Below, piece after piece: positions 33,173 to 40,679 of a DNA stretch of 40,679 nt (position 1 is the first letter of the stretch; every line of letters starts with the position of its first letter). This stretch comes from Halobacteriales archaeon QS_8_69_26 (GTDB lineage Archaea > Halobacteriota > Halobacteria > Halobacteriales > SW-7-71-33), in assembly GCA_003023195.1 (NCBI GenBank), contig PXRX01000037.1:21366-62044 (forward strand), in the 5' to 3' direction. A program made the translations under genes and the position numbers. Below the pieces are notes generated by a model that was not told the DNA's origin, did no database searches, and saw only the letters and a list, made by a program, of their open reading frames with translations.

Positions 33173-34432
33173 ATGGACGACGACCGCCCGGGAACCGGCG
33201 GGTCCGGACCGGACGACGCCGGCGGTGCCGGGTTCAAGCGACGGACGGACCTCGACGCCGCCCGGGACCGCCTGGCGGCGGCCGTCGGGGTGGTCGACCG
33301 GACCGAACCGGTCCCGCTCCCCGACGCCGACGGACGGGTCCTCGCGGAGTCGGTCGCCGCCGGCCGGGACGTGCCGGGGTACGACCGGGCGGCGATGGAC
33401 GGTTACGCGGTCCGGGCCGCGGACACGTTCGACGCGAGCGACCGCTCTCCGGCGGTCTTGCGCCGGGTCGAGAACGACCGCCCCGAGGTCGGACCGGGGG
33501 AGGCGGCGCCGGTCCACACCGGGAGCCCCGTCCCGCCCGGCGCGGACGCCGTCGTGAAGGTCGAGGTCACCGAGACCGTCGGGCGGGACGTGGAGGTGTT
33601 CGACGCCGTCGCCGAAGGGGAGAACGTCGCCCCGGTCGGCGAGGACGTCGAGGCCGGAGAGTCGCTCTACGAACCCGGCCACCGCCTCAGACCGTCGGAC
33701 CTGGGCCTGTTGCGCTCGGTCGGGGTCCGCGAGGTCGAGGTCCGGGACCGCCCGAGGGCGGCGGTGATACCGACCGGTGAGGAACTCGTCGACGCGGACC
33801 CGGACCGCGGCGAGGTGGTCGAGACGAACGGCCTGACCGTCTCCCGGTGCGTCGATCGCTGGGGCGGGACGGCCACCTACCGCGACGTCGTGACCGACGA
33901 CGCCGACGCCCTCCGGTCGGCCATCGAGGCGGACCTGGACCACGACATAGTCGTCACCACCGGCGGATCCTCCGTCGGGGAACGGGACCTCGTCCCCGAC
34001 GTCGTCGAGGGCCTGGGGGACGTGCTGGTTCACGGCGTCGCACTGAAACCCGGCCACCCCGTCGCAGTCGGTCGGGTGGAGGACACGCCCGTCCTCGCGC
34101 TGCCGGGGTACCCCGTCTCCTGTATCGTCACCGCCCTCCAGTTGCTCCGCCCGGCGGTCAAGTGGGCCGGGGACATGCCGCTACGGGACCCGCCGACGAT
34201 GGCCGCCCGCCTTGCCCGGAAACTGTCGAGCGAGCCCGGCGTCCGCACGTTCGCACGGGTCCGCCTGACCGTCGAGGACGGCCAGCGGACCGCCGTCCCG
34301 ACGCGGACCGGCGGTGCCGGCGTCCTCTCCAGCGTCGCACTGGCCGACGGGTGGATCGAGATAGCCGAGGGGCGCGAGGGCCTCCCCGAGGGCGAGGTCG
34401 TCGCCGTCCAGGACTGGGAGTACCTGCTCTGA
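33173..34432 (+). CDS. moeA: Molybdopterin molybdenumtransferase MoeA
   Basis: 419 residues. All MoeA domains are present. The N-terminal region contains GRVLAESV and PGYDRAAMDGYAVRA; a linker with GSPVPPGADAVVKVE follows. The MoCF domain has VIPTGEEL, a TTGGSSVGERD motif that binds molybdopterin, and GVALKPGHPVAVG with LPGYPVS. A C-terminal beta domain ends at GEVVAVQDWEYLL. MoeA inserts molybdate (or tungstate) into adenylated molybdopterin. It is followed by a second moeA-type gene 96 bp downstream, so the pair likely forms an operon. Confidence 0.93.
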   Translation: MDDDRPGTGGSGPDDAGGAGFKRRTDLDAARDRLAAAVGVVDRTEPVPLPDADGRVLAESVAAGRDVPGYDRAAMDGYAVRAADTFDASDRSPAVLRRVENDRPEVGPGEAAPVHTGSPVPPGADAVVKVEVTETVGRDVEVFDAVAEGENVAPVGEDVEAGESLYEPGHRLRPSDLGLLRSVGVREVEVRDRPRAAVIPTGEELVDADPDRGEVVETNGLTVSRCVDRWGGTATYRDVVTDDADALRSAIEADLDHDIVVTTGGSSVGERDLVPDVVEGLGDVLVHGVALKPGHPVAVGRVEDTPVLALPGYPVSCIVTALQLLRPAVKWAGDMPLRDPPTMAARLARKLSSEPGVRTFARVRLTVEDGQRTAVPTRTGGAGVLSSVALADGWIEIAEGREGLPEGEVVAVQDWEYLL

Positions 34433-34464
34433 GCGATGCGCGGTCGACCGATCACCGTCTAACG

Positions 34465-34560
34465 ATGCCCGACCGAAAGGAGTTCCGCGAATAAGGATGC
34501 CCGACCGAAAGGAGTTCCGCGAATAAGGATGCCCGACAGAAAGGAGTTCCGCGAACTCGC
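34465..34560 (+). repeat. Triplicated 32-bp start region of the second moeA gene
   Basis: Three ATGs at 34465, 34497 and 34529 each open MPDRKEFRE. The first two copies end in TAA after nine codons (34492-34494 and 34524-34526); the third continues into the moeA-like protein. The unit contains AAAGGAG, a Shine-Dalgarno-like sequence, 14 bases before the next ATG. Copies one and two are identical; copy three differs by a synonymous CGA-to-AGA change and by the bases replacing TAAGG. The result is two upstream minicistrons. Confidence 0.92.
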
Positions 34561-36454
34561 ACCGCCCGAACGCGCACGGGAGGCCATCGCCTCCCTGGGG
34601 CTCACCCCGAACCCCGAACGGGTGCCGCTCCGCGAGGCCCGGGGCCGGGTGCTGACCGAACGGATCGACGCGGAGATAGACGTCCCCGGGTTCGACCGGG
34701 CGACCCTGGACGGCTACGCCCTCCGGGCCCGGGACACGTTCGGGGCCGACGAGGCCGACCCCGCGCGCCTCCGGGTGGTGGGAACGGTCCACGCCGGCGA
34801 GTCACCGGACGTCGAGGTGGGCGAGGGCGAGGCCGTCGAGATATCGACCGGCGCCGTCATGCCGCCGGGCGCCGACGCGATGGTACCCGTCGAGCGGACC
34901 GACGAGGAGGGTGGCGCGGCCGCGGAGGGTGTCGGGGAGGGGGATCGCACCGTCTCGGTCCGGACCTCCGTCGCCCCCGGGGACAACGTGATGCTCTCGG
35001 GGGCGGACGTCGCCGCCGGGGAGCGTGCGCTCGGTCCGGGGACCCGCCTCACGCCCCGGGAGGTCGGCCTCCTGTCGGCCCTCGGCGTCGCCGAGGTGCC
35101 CGTCCGGGGCCGCCCGCGGGTGGGGATCGTCTCGACCGGCGACGAACTGGTCCGCCCCGGGGAGACGCTGGCCCACGACAGGGGCAAGATCCACGACGTG
35201 AACACCTACTCGGTTGCGGCCGCGGTCGAGGCCGCGGGGGGCGACCCCCGGGTCTACCCCCACGCTGGCGACGACTTCGACGAGATGGAGCGACTGCTCC
35301 GGCGGGCCGCCGAGGAGTGCGACCTGGTCCTCTCGTCGGGGTCGACCAGCGCCAGCGCCGTGGACGTTGTCTACCGGGTAATCGAGGAGCAGGGCGAACT
35401 CCTCCTGCACGGCGTCGCCGTCAAGCCGGGCAAGCCGATGCTGATCGGCCGCCTCGAGGAGTCGGCGTACGTCGGCCTGCCGGGGTACCCGGTGTCGGCG
35501 CTGACCATCTTCCGGGCGTTCGTCGCGCCCGCGGTCCGGGACGCCGCCGGTCTGCCGGAACCGGAGACGGCGACCGTCGAGGGCGAGATGGCCGTCCGCG
35601 AGCGCTACGAGGAGGGTCGCCTGCGCCTGCTCCCGGTCGGCCTCGTCGAGGACGGCGACGGGACGACGCTGGTCTACCCCGTCGACAAGGGGAGCGGCGC
35701 GACCACGTCGCTGGTCGAGGCCGACGGCATCGTGGAGACCCCCGCCGACGTAGCCTACCTCGACGAGGGCGAACGCGTGACCGTCGACCTGTTCTCTCCG
35801 GAGGTGCGTCCGCCGGCCCTCCTGGGCGTCGGCGAGGACGACCCCGCGCTCTCCCGACTGCTCGACCGGGTGACGGCCCCGCGGTACCTCCCCCTCGGAT
35901 CCCGCGAGGGCCTGCGCCGGCTACGCGAAGGGATCCCGGACTGCGCGGTGACGGCGGGGCCCGTCCGGCGCGACGTCGAGAGCGAGTCGCTGGGCGCCTG
36001 GACCCGCGAGTGGGGGCTGGTGGTCCCCGCCGGCAACCCGGAAGGGATCGACGGCCTGGCCGACCTGGTCGACCGGGACCTCCGCCTGGTGAACCGGACG
36101 ACCGACTCGGGCCTGCGAACCAGCCTGGGCAACGCCGTCGCCGACCTGGCCGAGGAGCGGGGGATCGACCGCCGGGAGGCCGTCGACGCCATCGACGGCT
36201 TCGAGTTCTCGGTGCGGGCCCACGAGAGCCCCGCCAGGAAGGTGCTGGCCGGGGCCGCCGACGCCGGCCTCGGCCTCCGGGCCACCGCCGACCGACTCGA
36301 CCTGGACTTCGTCCCCCTCGGGACCCAGACGGTCCGGATTCACGGCAACCCCGACCGCCTCGGGAAGCCAGGGACGGCCGACCTCCGGGACGCCCTGGAC
36401 GGCGAGGGGTTCGCCGCCGACCTGGCCGAACTACCCGGCTACGACCGGGGGTGA
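34529..36454 (+). CDS. MoeA fused to a C-terminal PBP-like domain
   Basis: 641 residues. Residues about 1-405 form a full MoeA. They include PGFDRATLDGYALRA, GAVMPPGADAMVPVE, the variant SSGSTSASAVDVVY loop in place of the usual GGSSVG, and GVAVKPGKPMLIG with LPGYPVS. Residues about 425-641 form a periplasmic-binding-protein-like domain (LLGVGEDDPALSRLLD ... LRLVNRTTDSGLRTSLGNAV) of the type fused to MoeA in many archaea. It presumably binds molybdate, tungstate or a cofactor intermediate. The two MoeA paralogues may divide Mo and W insertion, which is inference. The start at 34529 is preceded by two duplicated minicistrons. Confidence 0.92.
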   Translation: MPDRKEFRELAPPERAREAIASLGLTPNPERVPLREARGRVLTERIDAEIDVPGFDRATLDGYALRARDTFGADEADPARLRVVGTVHAGESPDVEVGEGEAVEISTGAVMPPGADAMVPVERTDEEGGAAAEGVGEGDRTVSVRTSVAPGDNVMLSGADVAAGERALGPGTRLTPREVGLLSALGVAEVPVRGRPRVGIVSTGDELVRPGETLAHDRGKIHDVNTYSVAAAVEAAGGDPRVYPHAGDDFDEMERLLRRAAEECDLVLSSGSTSASAVDVVYRVIEEQGELLLHGVAVKPGKPMLIGRLEESAYVGLPGYPVSALTIFRAFVAPAVRDAAGLPEPETATVEGEMAVRERYEEGRLRLLPVGLVEDGDGTTLVYPVDKGSGATTSLVEADGIVETPADVAYLDEGERVTVDLFSPEVRPPALLGVGEDDPALSRLLDRVTAPRYLPLGSREGLRRLREGIPDCAVTAGPVRRDVESESLGAWTREWGLVVPAGNPEGIDGLADLVDRDLRLVNRTTDSGLRTSLGNAVADLAEERGIDRREAVDAIDGFEFSVRAHESPARKVLAGAADAGLGLRATADRLDLDFVPLGTQTVRIHGNPDRLGKPGTADLRDALDGEGFAADLAELPGYDRG

Positions 36455-36540
36455 CCCCGCGCTCGGCGTCGGTCCGGTCGCCCGAACGATCGTTTCAGCC
36501 TCCCGAACGTTCTCGTTCGCTCGCCCCGGACCGTCCGGCC

Positions 36541-36990
36541 ATGCGCCGCCGGACCCTCCTCTCGTCGCTCGGCACCGGAGTGGCCGGCCTCGCCGGCTGT
36601 CAGGGTGCTCCGTTCGGAACGACGACGGAGACGGATCGGGCGGTCCCGGCGGAGCGGACGGAACGGCCCCCGGGGACCGGACCGCCACCACGTCGACCCC
36701 ACCCAGCACGCCGACCCCGGCCGACGACGGCCTCGCCGTCGACCCCGGACCCGTCGGCTCCCGACCTGGAGTGATCGGTCGAAACGCTCCTGCCCGCCTC
36801 CGAGGACGATCCCTGCCGGATCCGGATCGCCGTCGAGAACGCCGAGGAGGAGCGGGAAATCACGGCCGCCGGCGAGTTGCCGGTCCCGATCACGCCCGGG
36901 GAGCCGGCCGACGGGAGCGACGGGGTCCGCCCCGCTATCGTGCCGGTCGGTTCGGACCACGAGGGGAGGACAGGTATAGGATGGGACCAG
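36541..36990 (+). pseudogene. Frameshifted Tat-lipoprotein gene
   Basis: The ATG at 36541 opens MRRRTLLSSLGTGVAGLAGC, a twin-arginine lipoprotein signal with lipobox LAGC. The frame then reads Arg/Pro-rich to a TGA at 36772. Across about 36635-36765 a different frame (+1) gives a typical linker (DGDGSGGPGGADGTAPGD ... TSTPPSTPTPADDGLAVDPG). After the TGA the original frame again reads natural sequence (ETLLPASEDDPCRIRIAVENAEEE ...) until it meets the 3' end of the convergent HAD gene. Two compensating shifts, or sequencing errors, would restore one reading frame. Its C-terminal end is not distinguishable from the HAD overlap. Function unknown. Confidence 0.6.
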
Positions 36991-36993
36991 CGG

Positions 36994-37677
36994 TCACTCG
37001 CCGGGCACGAAGCCCAGTTCGTCGAACGAGGTGACGCGGTAGTCGCCGAGGACGCACTGGCCGCGGCGGTCGTGGCCGTGGCGCTCGACGTGGATCCCGT
37101 CGAGGCCGGTGTTCCAGGCCGCGCCCACGTCGTGGGGGCCGTCGCCGGCGAGGACGCCGGGGGCACCCGTGCGGCCGAACCCGCCGTCGGTCGCCACCTG
37201 GCGGGCGTCGACGCCCAGGCGGTCCATCGCGGCGCGGACCGGCGCGGGATCGGGCTTCCAGCCCACGTCCTCCGTACAGCAGACCACGGCGTCGAACCAG
37301 TCGGCGATCCCCAGGGTCTCCAGGACGGGTTCGGTGAGGTACCGCTGGCAGTGGGTGACCAGCCCGACCGGGGCGTCCAGGTCGCCGACGAAGGCGGCGT
37401 CGTCGTAGAGGAAAGTGGCCTCGGCTCGGGCGGCCGCGTCCTCGGTCTCGTGGAAGGCCGTCCAGAACTCGGTCGGGTCTACCCCCCGCCGCGAGAGGTG
37501 GGGGCGTCGCACCCCCGACAGCCCGTGCCACAGGACGCCCTTCTCGTAGTCGGTGAACTCGACGCCGAGCCGGTCGCCGACCTCCTCGATCCGGCGGCGC
37601 GCGTAGTCCGGCCTGACGTCGACGAGCGTCCCGTCGAGGTCGAACAGCCAGAACTCGTACTCGTCCCTGCTCGCCAT
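36994..37677 (-). CDS. HAD-superfamily phosphatase, phosphoglycolate phosphatase-like
   Basis: 227 residues. The HAD motifs are complete. Motif I is DLDGTLVD (Asp13 nucleophile, Asp15), motif II has Thr in LVTHCQ, motif III has Lys in GWKPDPAP and motif IV has the acidic GDGPHDVGAAWNTG. A helical cap domain lies at about 20-95. The product resembles Gph-type phosphatases, but the substrate is unknown. An unusual insertion (DARQVATDGGFGRTGAPG) precedes motif IV. The ATG at 37677 lies 78 bp from the palindrome array at 37743-37775, which is upstream of this gene on its own strand. Confidence 0.88.
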   Translation of the reverse strand: MASRDEYEFWLFDLDGTLVDVRPDYARRRIEEVGDRLGVEFTDYEKGVLWHGLSGVRRPHLSRRGVDPTEFWTAFHETEDAAARAEATFLYDDAAFVGDLDAPVGLVTHCQRYLTEPVLETLGIADWFDAVVCCTEDVGWKPDPAPVRAAMDRLGVDARQVATDGGFGRTGAPGVLAGDGPHDVGAAWNTGLDGIHVERHGHDRRGQCVLGDYRVTSFDELGFVPGE

Positions 37678-37742
37678 TGCGGACGCTCAACTAGGGGATA
37701 CGGGAATTAAGTACTTTCCGGGGCCAGCGGTGGCGTTCCCAC

Positions 37743-37775
37743 TTTACAGTAAAGTTACAGTAAAGTTACTGTAAA
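37743..37775. promoter_or_regulatory. Palindrome array, putative operator
   Basis: TTACAGTAAAG is directly repeated at 37744 and 37755 and followed by TTACTGTAA (37766-37774). TTACAGTAA-AG-TTACTGTAA is a perfect 9-bp dyad, the same design as at 1953. It sits upstream of the HAD gene (start 37677) and downstream of the CDF transporter (stop 37829). Confidence 0.55.
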
Positions 37776-37828
37776 TGACGGGGACACCCCCGGCGCTCGC
37801 TCCGAGGTGGCGGTCTCCCGGGGTGCCG

Positions 37829-39073
37829 CTAGCTCCGGTCCCCGGGATCGTCCGGTCCGTCGCCGGATCCCCCTCCGTCCGGCCCTCCGCCGGATCCCCC
37901 TCCGTCCGATCCTCCGCCGGATCCCCCTCCGTCCGATCCTCCGCCGGATCCCCCTCCGTCCGGCCCTCCGCCGGATCCGTCGTCCTCTCCGGTCGTCGCC
38001 TGGGGGTCCGCCCGGTCGGCCAGGCGGTCGGCGGCGTCGTCGTCCTTCCACTCGTCCAGTTCCTTGGGGTCGACGTGGACGAACACGTCGTCGATCTCGG
38101 GGATCGCACCGATGGCGGCGATGACGTCGGTCTCGATGTCGTGGGCCTCGATGAGCGTGTGGTCGCCCTCCACCTCGACGTGGAGGCTGACGTCCACCTC
38201 GGGGCCGACGTAGTGGGCGACCACGTCGTGGACGCCCTCGACCTCCGGGTGGTCGAGCGCCCGGGCGATGATCTCCGCCCGGAGGTCCTCGGGCGGGGCG
38301 GCCCCGACGAGGTAGTTGAGGTTGTCCCGGACGATCTCGACGCCCGTGTAGAGGATGGCGACCGCGACGACGACGGCCGCCAGGGGGTCGAGGACCGGGT
38401 ACCCGAATCCGGCACCGACCACCCCGACCAGGGCGGCGACGGCGGTGAGGATGTCGTTGCGGTTGTCCAGCGCGGTCGCCACCAGCGCCGGGGAGTTGCG
38501 CGACCGGCCGACCGCCAGGCAGTACCGGTAGAGGCCGTACTTCACCGCCGCGGCGGCGACGAGGACGACCATCGCCGGGACGCCGGCCCGCGCCGCCACC
38601 GCCCCCGAGAGGACGGACTCGGCCGCCTGCCAGAGGATCAACCCGCCGGCCGCGAACACGCCGGTGGCGACGAACAGCGAGACGAACGGCTCGATCCGCT
38701 CGTGGCCGTGGGGGTGCTCGAAGTCCGGCGGCCGCGTCGTGAGGTAGAGCCCCCCGACGATCACCACGCTGTAGACGGCGTCCGCGAGGCTGTTGACCGC
38801 CTCGGACCCGACCGCCAGCGACCCCGTGAAGTACCAGACCGCGGCCTTCGCGCCGAACAGGGCGACGTTCGCCGCCAGGACGACCATCCCGACCCGGCGG
38901 AGCGACACCGCCCGGTCCCCCGAGCGGGCCGGATCCCCGTCCGTCGGCCCCGGTTCCCGGTCGCCGAACTCGTCCGGGGTGTACTGACTGCCGGGGTCGT
39001 CACCGGAACCGGCGTCGGGATCGGCACCGGGGTCGTCCGCCACCCCCGTCGCGTCCCCGGCGCCGTCGGTCAT
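37829..39073 (-). CDS. Cation diffusion facilitator metal transporter
   Basis: 414 residues. Six membrane helices begin near residue 60. The helix-two motif SEAVNSLADAVYS and helix-five motif DNRNDILTA carry the paired acidic and Asn/Asp residues that form the CDF transport site. EHPHGHERIEP is the His-rich loop between helices two and three, and a cytoplasmic ferredoxin-like domain follows (VEGVHDVVAHYVGPEVDVSLHVEVEGD). The family exports Zn, Fe, Mn or Co by proton exchange; the metal cannot be told here. The start at 39073 gives an acidic N-terminal tail; the C-terminus ends in Gly/Ser/Asp repeats. No metal regulator is adjacent. Confidence 0.9.
   Translation of the reverse strand: MTDGAGDATGVADDPGADPDAGSGDDPGSQYTPDEFGDREPGPTDGDPARSGDRAVSLRRVGMVVLAANVALFGAKAAVWYFTGSLAVGSEAVNSLADAVYSVVIVGGLYLTTRPPDFEHPHGHERIEPFVSLFVATGVFAAGGLILWQAAESVLSGAVAARAGVPAMVVLVAAAAVKYGLYRYCLAVGRSRNSPALVATALDNRNDILTAVAALVGVVGAGFGYPVLDPLAAVVVAVAILYTGVEIVRDNLNYLVGAAPPEDLRAEIIARALDHPEVEGVHDVVAHYVGPEVDVSLHVEVEGDHTLIEAHDIETDVIAAIGAIPEIDDVFVHVDPKELDEWKDDDAADRLADRADPQATTGEDDGSGGGPDGGGSGGGSDGGGSGGGSDGGGSGGGPDGGGSGDGPDDPGDRS
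37865..37972 (-). repeat. 27-bp in-frame repeat encoding the Gly/Ser tail of the CDF protein
   Basis: GGATCCCCCTCCGTCCG begins at 37865, 37892, 37919 and 37946 with a partial fifth at 37973. On the coding strand it gives a nine-residue Gly/Ser/Asp unit. Confidence 0.85.
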
Positions 39074-39190
39074 GGCCCCGCGTAGGGACAGGCGCGGTAA
39101 ATCCGTGTCGACGGACCGCCGGCTGGAGGCGTTTCGAGGGGCAAGGAGCGCGTGTGCCGGCCGGATCGTCCGACCACACGGCGCGCGCTG

Positions 39191-39293
39191 TCGCATCCGC
39201 GAGCACTGCGAGCGGATGCGACGATTACGCGCGAGGGGCGAGCATCACAGCCGAGTGAGCGGAGCGAACGAGGCGAGAAGCGCAGACGGCTGG
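39191..39293. other. Two hairpins in the CDF-HIT gap
   Basis: A 10-bp perfect stem (TCGCATCCGC / GCGGATGCGA, 39191-39200 with 39212-39221) is followed by a weaker one (CAGCCG / CGGCTG, about 39247-39293). Together with the larger element at 39323 they fill most of the 383-bp gap between the CDF start and the HIT stop. No reading frame in the gap looks coding. Confidence 0.5.
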
Positions 39294-39322
39294 GGAGGAT
39301 CGAGGCTGCGGTTGGGGTGGAC

Positions 39323-39393
39323 TGAAAGGGGCCGGCCCGCTCGGTCGCGTTCCGACGACGCAAGCACCGGACCGAGCGAGTCGGGGGCTTTCG
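39323..39393 (+). repeat. Structured repeat, copy A
   Basis: Outer arms GAAAG / CTTTC and inner arms CGCTCGGTC (39338-39346) / GACCGAGCG (39370-39378) form a nested stem around GACGACGCAAGCACCG. A related longer copy lies inverted at 40111-40225. Confidence 0.65.
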
Positions 39394-39456
39394 GGGTGTC
39401 CCCAACAGGGAAAAACCTCTGGCTCCCCCGTCAGATCCACTACCCGCGAGTTCTAC

Positions 39457-40002
39457 TCAAAGGTCGAGTCGGACGGCGTCGTCCTCGCCCTCGACGGTCG
39501 CGCCCGCCTGGTCCGCGAAGGCAGCGTGGAGGCGGTCGTAGGTGTCCGCCAGGGCCTCGACGATCACTTTCGTGTCCGCAATGACGGGCATGAAGTTGGT
39601 GTCGCCCTGCCAGCGGGGGACGACGTGGGTGTGGAGGTGGTCGCCGACGGATCCGCCGGCCGCCGCCGATCCCAGGTTGAGGCCGGCGTTGTAGCCGTCC
39701 GGGGCCATCGCGGTGTCGAGGGCGTCGGTCGTCCGGGCCTTCAGCCGGGCGTGGTCCAGGAGGACGTCGTCGGGGAGCTCTCGATAATCCCCCGTGTGAT
39801 GGTAGGGGATCACCATCGCGTGACCGGGGTTGTAGGGGTAGTTGTTCAGCAGGACGTAGGCACCCTCGCTCCGGGCGACGATCCGGTGCTCGCGGTCGGG
39901 GCCCAGATCCGGCAACTCGCAGAAGACGCACTCCTCGACGGCCTCGTTCTTGTCCTCGCGCTCGACCCACTCCATGCGCCACGGGGCGAACACCTGGTCC
40001 AT
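39457..40002 (-). CDS. HIT-family hydrolase
   Basis: 181 residues. The HIT signature GDHLHTHVVPRW carries the HxHxH catalytic triad. The N-terminal CVFCEL has two Cys that probably help bind zinc, and NNYPYNPGHAMVIPYHHTGDY is the conserved substrate strand. HIT proteins hydrolyse nucleotide phosphoramidates, dinucleoside polyphosphates or nucleotidylated substrates; the exact one is not fixed by sequence. The ATG at 40002 (MDQVFAPWRMEWVERED) is the usual beginning of archaeal members; a longer upstream frame is Arg-rich. It is bracketed by the two structured repeats. Confidence 0.92.
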   Translation of the reverse strand: MDQVFAPWRMEWVEREDKNEAVEECVFCELPDLGPDREHRIVARSEGAYVLLNNYPYNPGHAMVIPYHHTGDYRELPDDVLLDHARLKARTTDALDTAMAPDGYNAGLNLGSAAAGGSVGDHLHTHVVPRWQGDTNFMPVIADTKVIVEALADTYDRLHAAFADQAGATVEGEDDAVRLDL

Positions 40003-40110
40003 ACCGGCACGTCGCCGTCGCGGGCCGTTTAGTCTTCGGAACCGGGCGATCAACCGACCCGGAACGATCTCGGTCTCGAATTCCACGGGAAGAAGCGGTG
40101 ACATCCCCTC

Positions 40111-40225
40111 GAAAGCCCCCGGCCCGCTCGACTCGCGCGACTCGCTGTGCTCCTCGGTCGTTCGCTCCGCTCACTCCCTGCGGTGCTTGCGTCGTCGGGC
40201 TTCGTCGACCGGACCGGCCCCTTTC
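40111..40225 (-). repeat. Structured repeat, copy B (inverted)
   Basis: Read on the minus strand it starts GAAAGGGGCCGG and ends GGGGGCTTTC like copy A. It shares the 16-bp core GACGACGCAAGCACCG (40181-40196) but has about 40 extra bases. Confidence 0.65.
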
Positions 40226-40232
40226 ATAGTGA

Positions 40233-40583
40233 CTAAGACGGAGCTTTGCTGGTGAGATACGGCCAAATGGCCGGTTCGTTGATCGTGCTCGACTCTTGTT
40301 GAAGGGACTCTTCCAGCGTCGAGAGATCAGGGACGAGTCGATGCTTGAACCACTCCTGGAGCTGGTCCCAGCAGCCTTCGACGGCGTTTAATTCGGGACG
40401 CTTCGACGGGAAGTACCGCACTTCGAGATCGTCACCGCGGACGCACGCGACCGAACTGTCGCCGACAGTTTCGGTCGCTCGGGTACCGCTGACGTGCTCC
40501 CGGAGATCCCGTACCCAGAAGTAGCCTGCTCGGTCGAGAAACACCACTAGCTCTTCACCGAATCGCTCTTTCAGTGCCTCAAA
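40233..40583 (-). pseudogene. C-terminal remnant of an IS630-family transposase
   Basis: About 116 codons read EALKERFGEELVVFLDRAGYFWVRDL ... VRYFPSKRPELNAVEGCWDQLQEWFKHRLV. This matches the catalytic C-terminal half of IS630-family transposases. LDRAGYF contains the second Asp, and PELNAVEGCWDQ carries the final Glu (here a DDE form). The N-terminal DNA-binding half and first Asp are missing; the frame meets a stop at about 40584-40586 where the neighbouring membrane gene ends. It is a truncated, inactive copy. Confidence 0.82.
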
Positions 40584-40679
40584 TCAACCCGCGAAGGCCA
40601 ACCATCATTACGATGATGGCGATCATGAACACGGTCTGAAGGAGACCCCACTGCATGGCTTTGCCGAATAACGCGTCGA
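40579..40679 (-). CDS. Partial membrane protein, C-terminal end
   Basis: The last 32 codons of a minus-strand gene enter from the right edge: DALFGKAMQWGLLQTV followed by FMIAIIVMMVGLRGLI and TGA at 40579-40581. The end is a membrane helix with a short basic terminus. The family cannot be judged from so little. Its stop overlaps the first codons of the IS630 remnant, so the insertion lies at the very end of the gene and may have altered its last residues. Confidence 0.5.
   Translation of the reverse strand, partial: DALFGKAMQWGLLQTVFMIAIIVMMVGLRGLI

Overview
This window is chromosomal DNA from a high-GC haloarchaeon. The predicted proteins are strongly acidic. The [2Fe-2S] ferredoxin has the halobacterial N-terminal extension. 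The export genes include a double-length TatC, several lipoproteins carry twin-arginine plus Cys signals, one protein ends in a PGF-CTERM-like tail, and TbsP-type and haloarchaeal winged-helix regulators are present. Many genes have a TATA-like box about 25-30 bp before the start codon, as expected for leaderless haloarchaeal transcripts. I cannot name the genus, and I see no rRNA, tRNA or CRISPR array.

Left part (1-9.9 kb): a hairpin resembling an IS200/IS605 end; an acidic protein with eight LEA-like 11-residue repeats; a DCC-family protein; a short-chain dehydrogenase with Phe in place of the catalytic Tyr; a 5'-truncated acyl-CoA synthetase joined head-on to the last 75 codons of an erythromycin-esterase-like gene; the ferredoxin; a prepilin peptidase; a SpoIIM-family membrane protein; and an MTA/SAH deaminase-type amidohydrolase. 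An A/T-richer segment follows (about 8.9-9.87 kb) with a single lipoprotein gene, probably acquired by transfer.

Centre (9.9-25.6 kb): divergent tatC genes (double-domain TatCt and TatCo with a 297-residue acidic extension), serA, a DUF4013-like membrane protein, a 2H phosphoesterase, a membrane-anchored winged-helix protein, a secreted protein with 23 NGTP repeats, a small conserved protein behind five 24-bp repeats, a TrmB-like regulator, a PKD lipoprotein with a PGF-CTERM-like tail, thrC, a UspA protein and an AN1-rhomboid protease.

Right part (25.8-40.7 kb): an FAD oxidoreductase, membrane and winged-helix proteins, a luciferase-like monooxygenase remnant, a chlorite dismutase-ABM heme protein, an ArsR-like zinc regulator, tbsP, a small zinc protein, two adjacent moeA genes for molybdenum cofactor synthesis, a frameshifted lipoprotein, a HAD phosphatase, a CDF metal transporter, a HIT protein flanked by related inverted structured repeats, and an IS630 remnant beside the 3' end of a partial membrane gene.

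Most of the content is housekeeping. The less ordinary features are: the triplicated start region of the second moeA gene, which creates two 9-codon minicistrons; a palindrome shared by two distant intergenic regions; a recurring habit of 31-34 bp tandem duplications between genes; the LEA-like acidic protein; and the structured repeats around the HIT gene.
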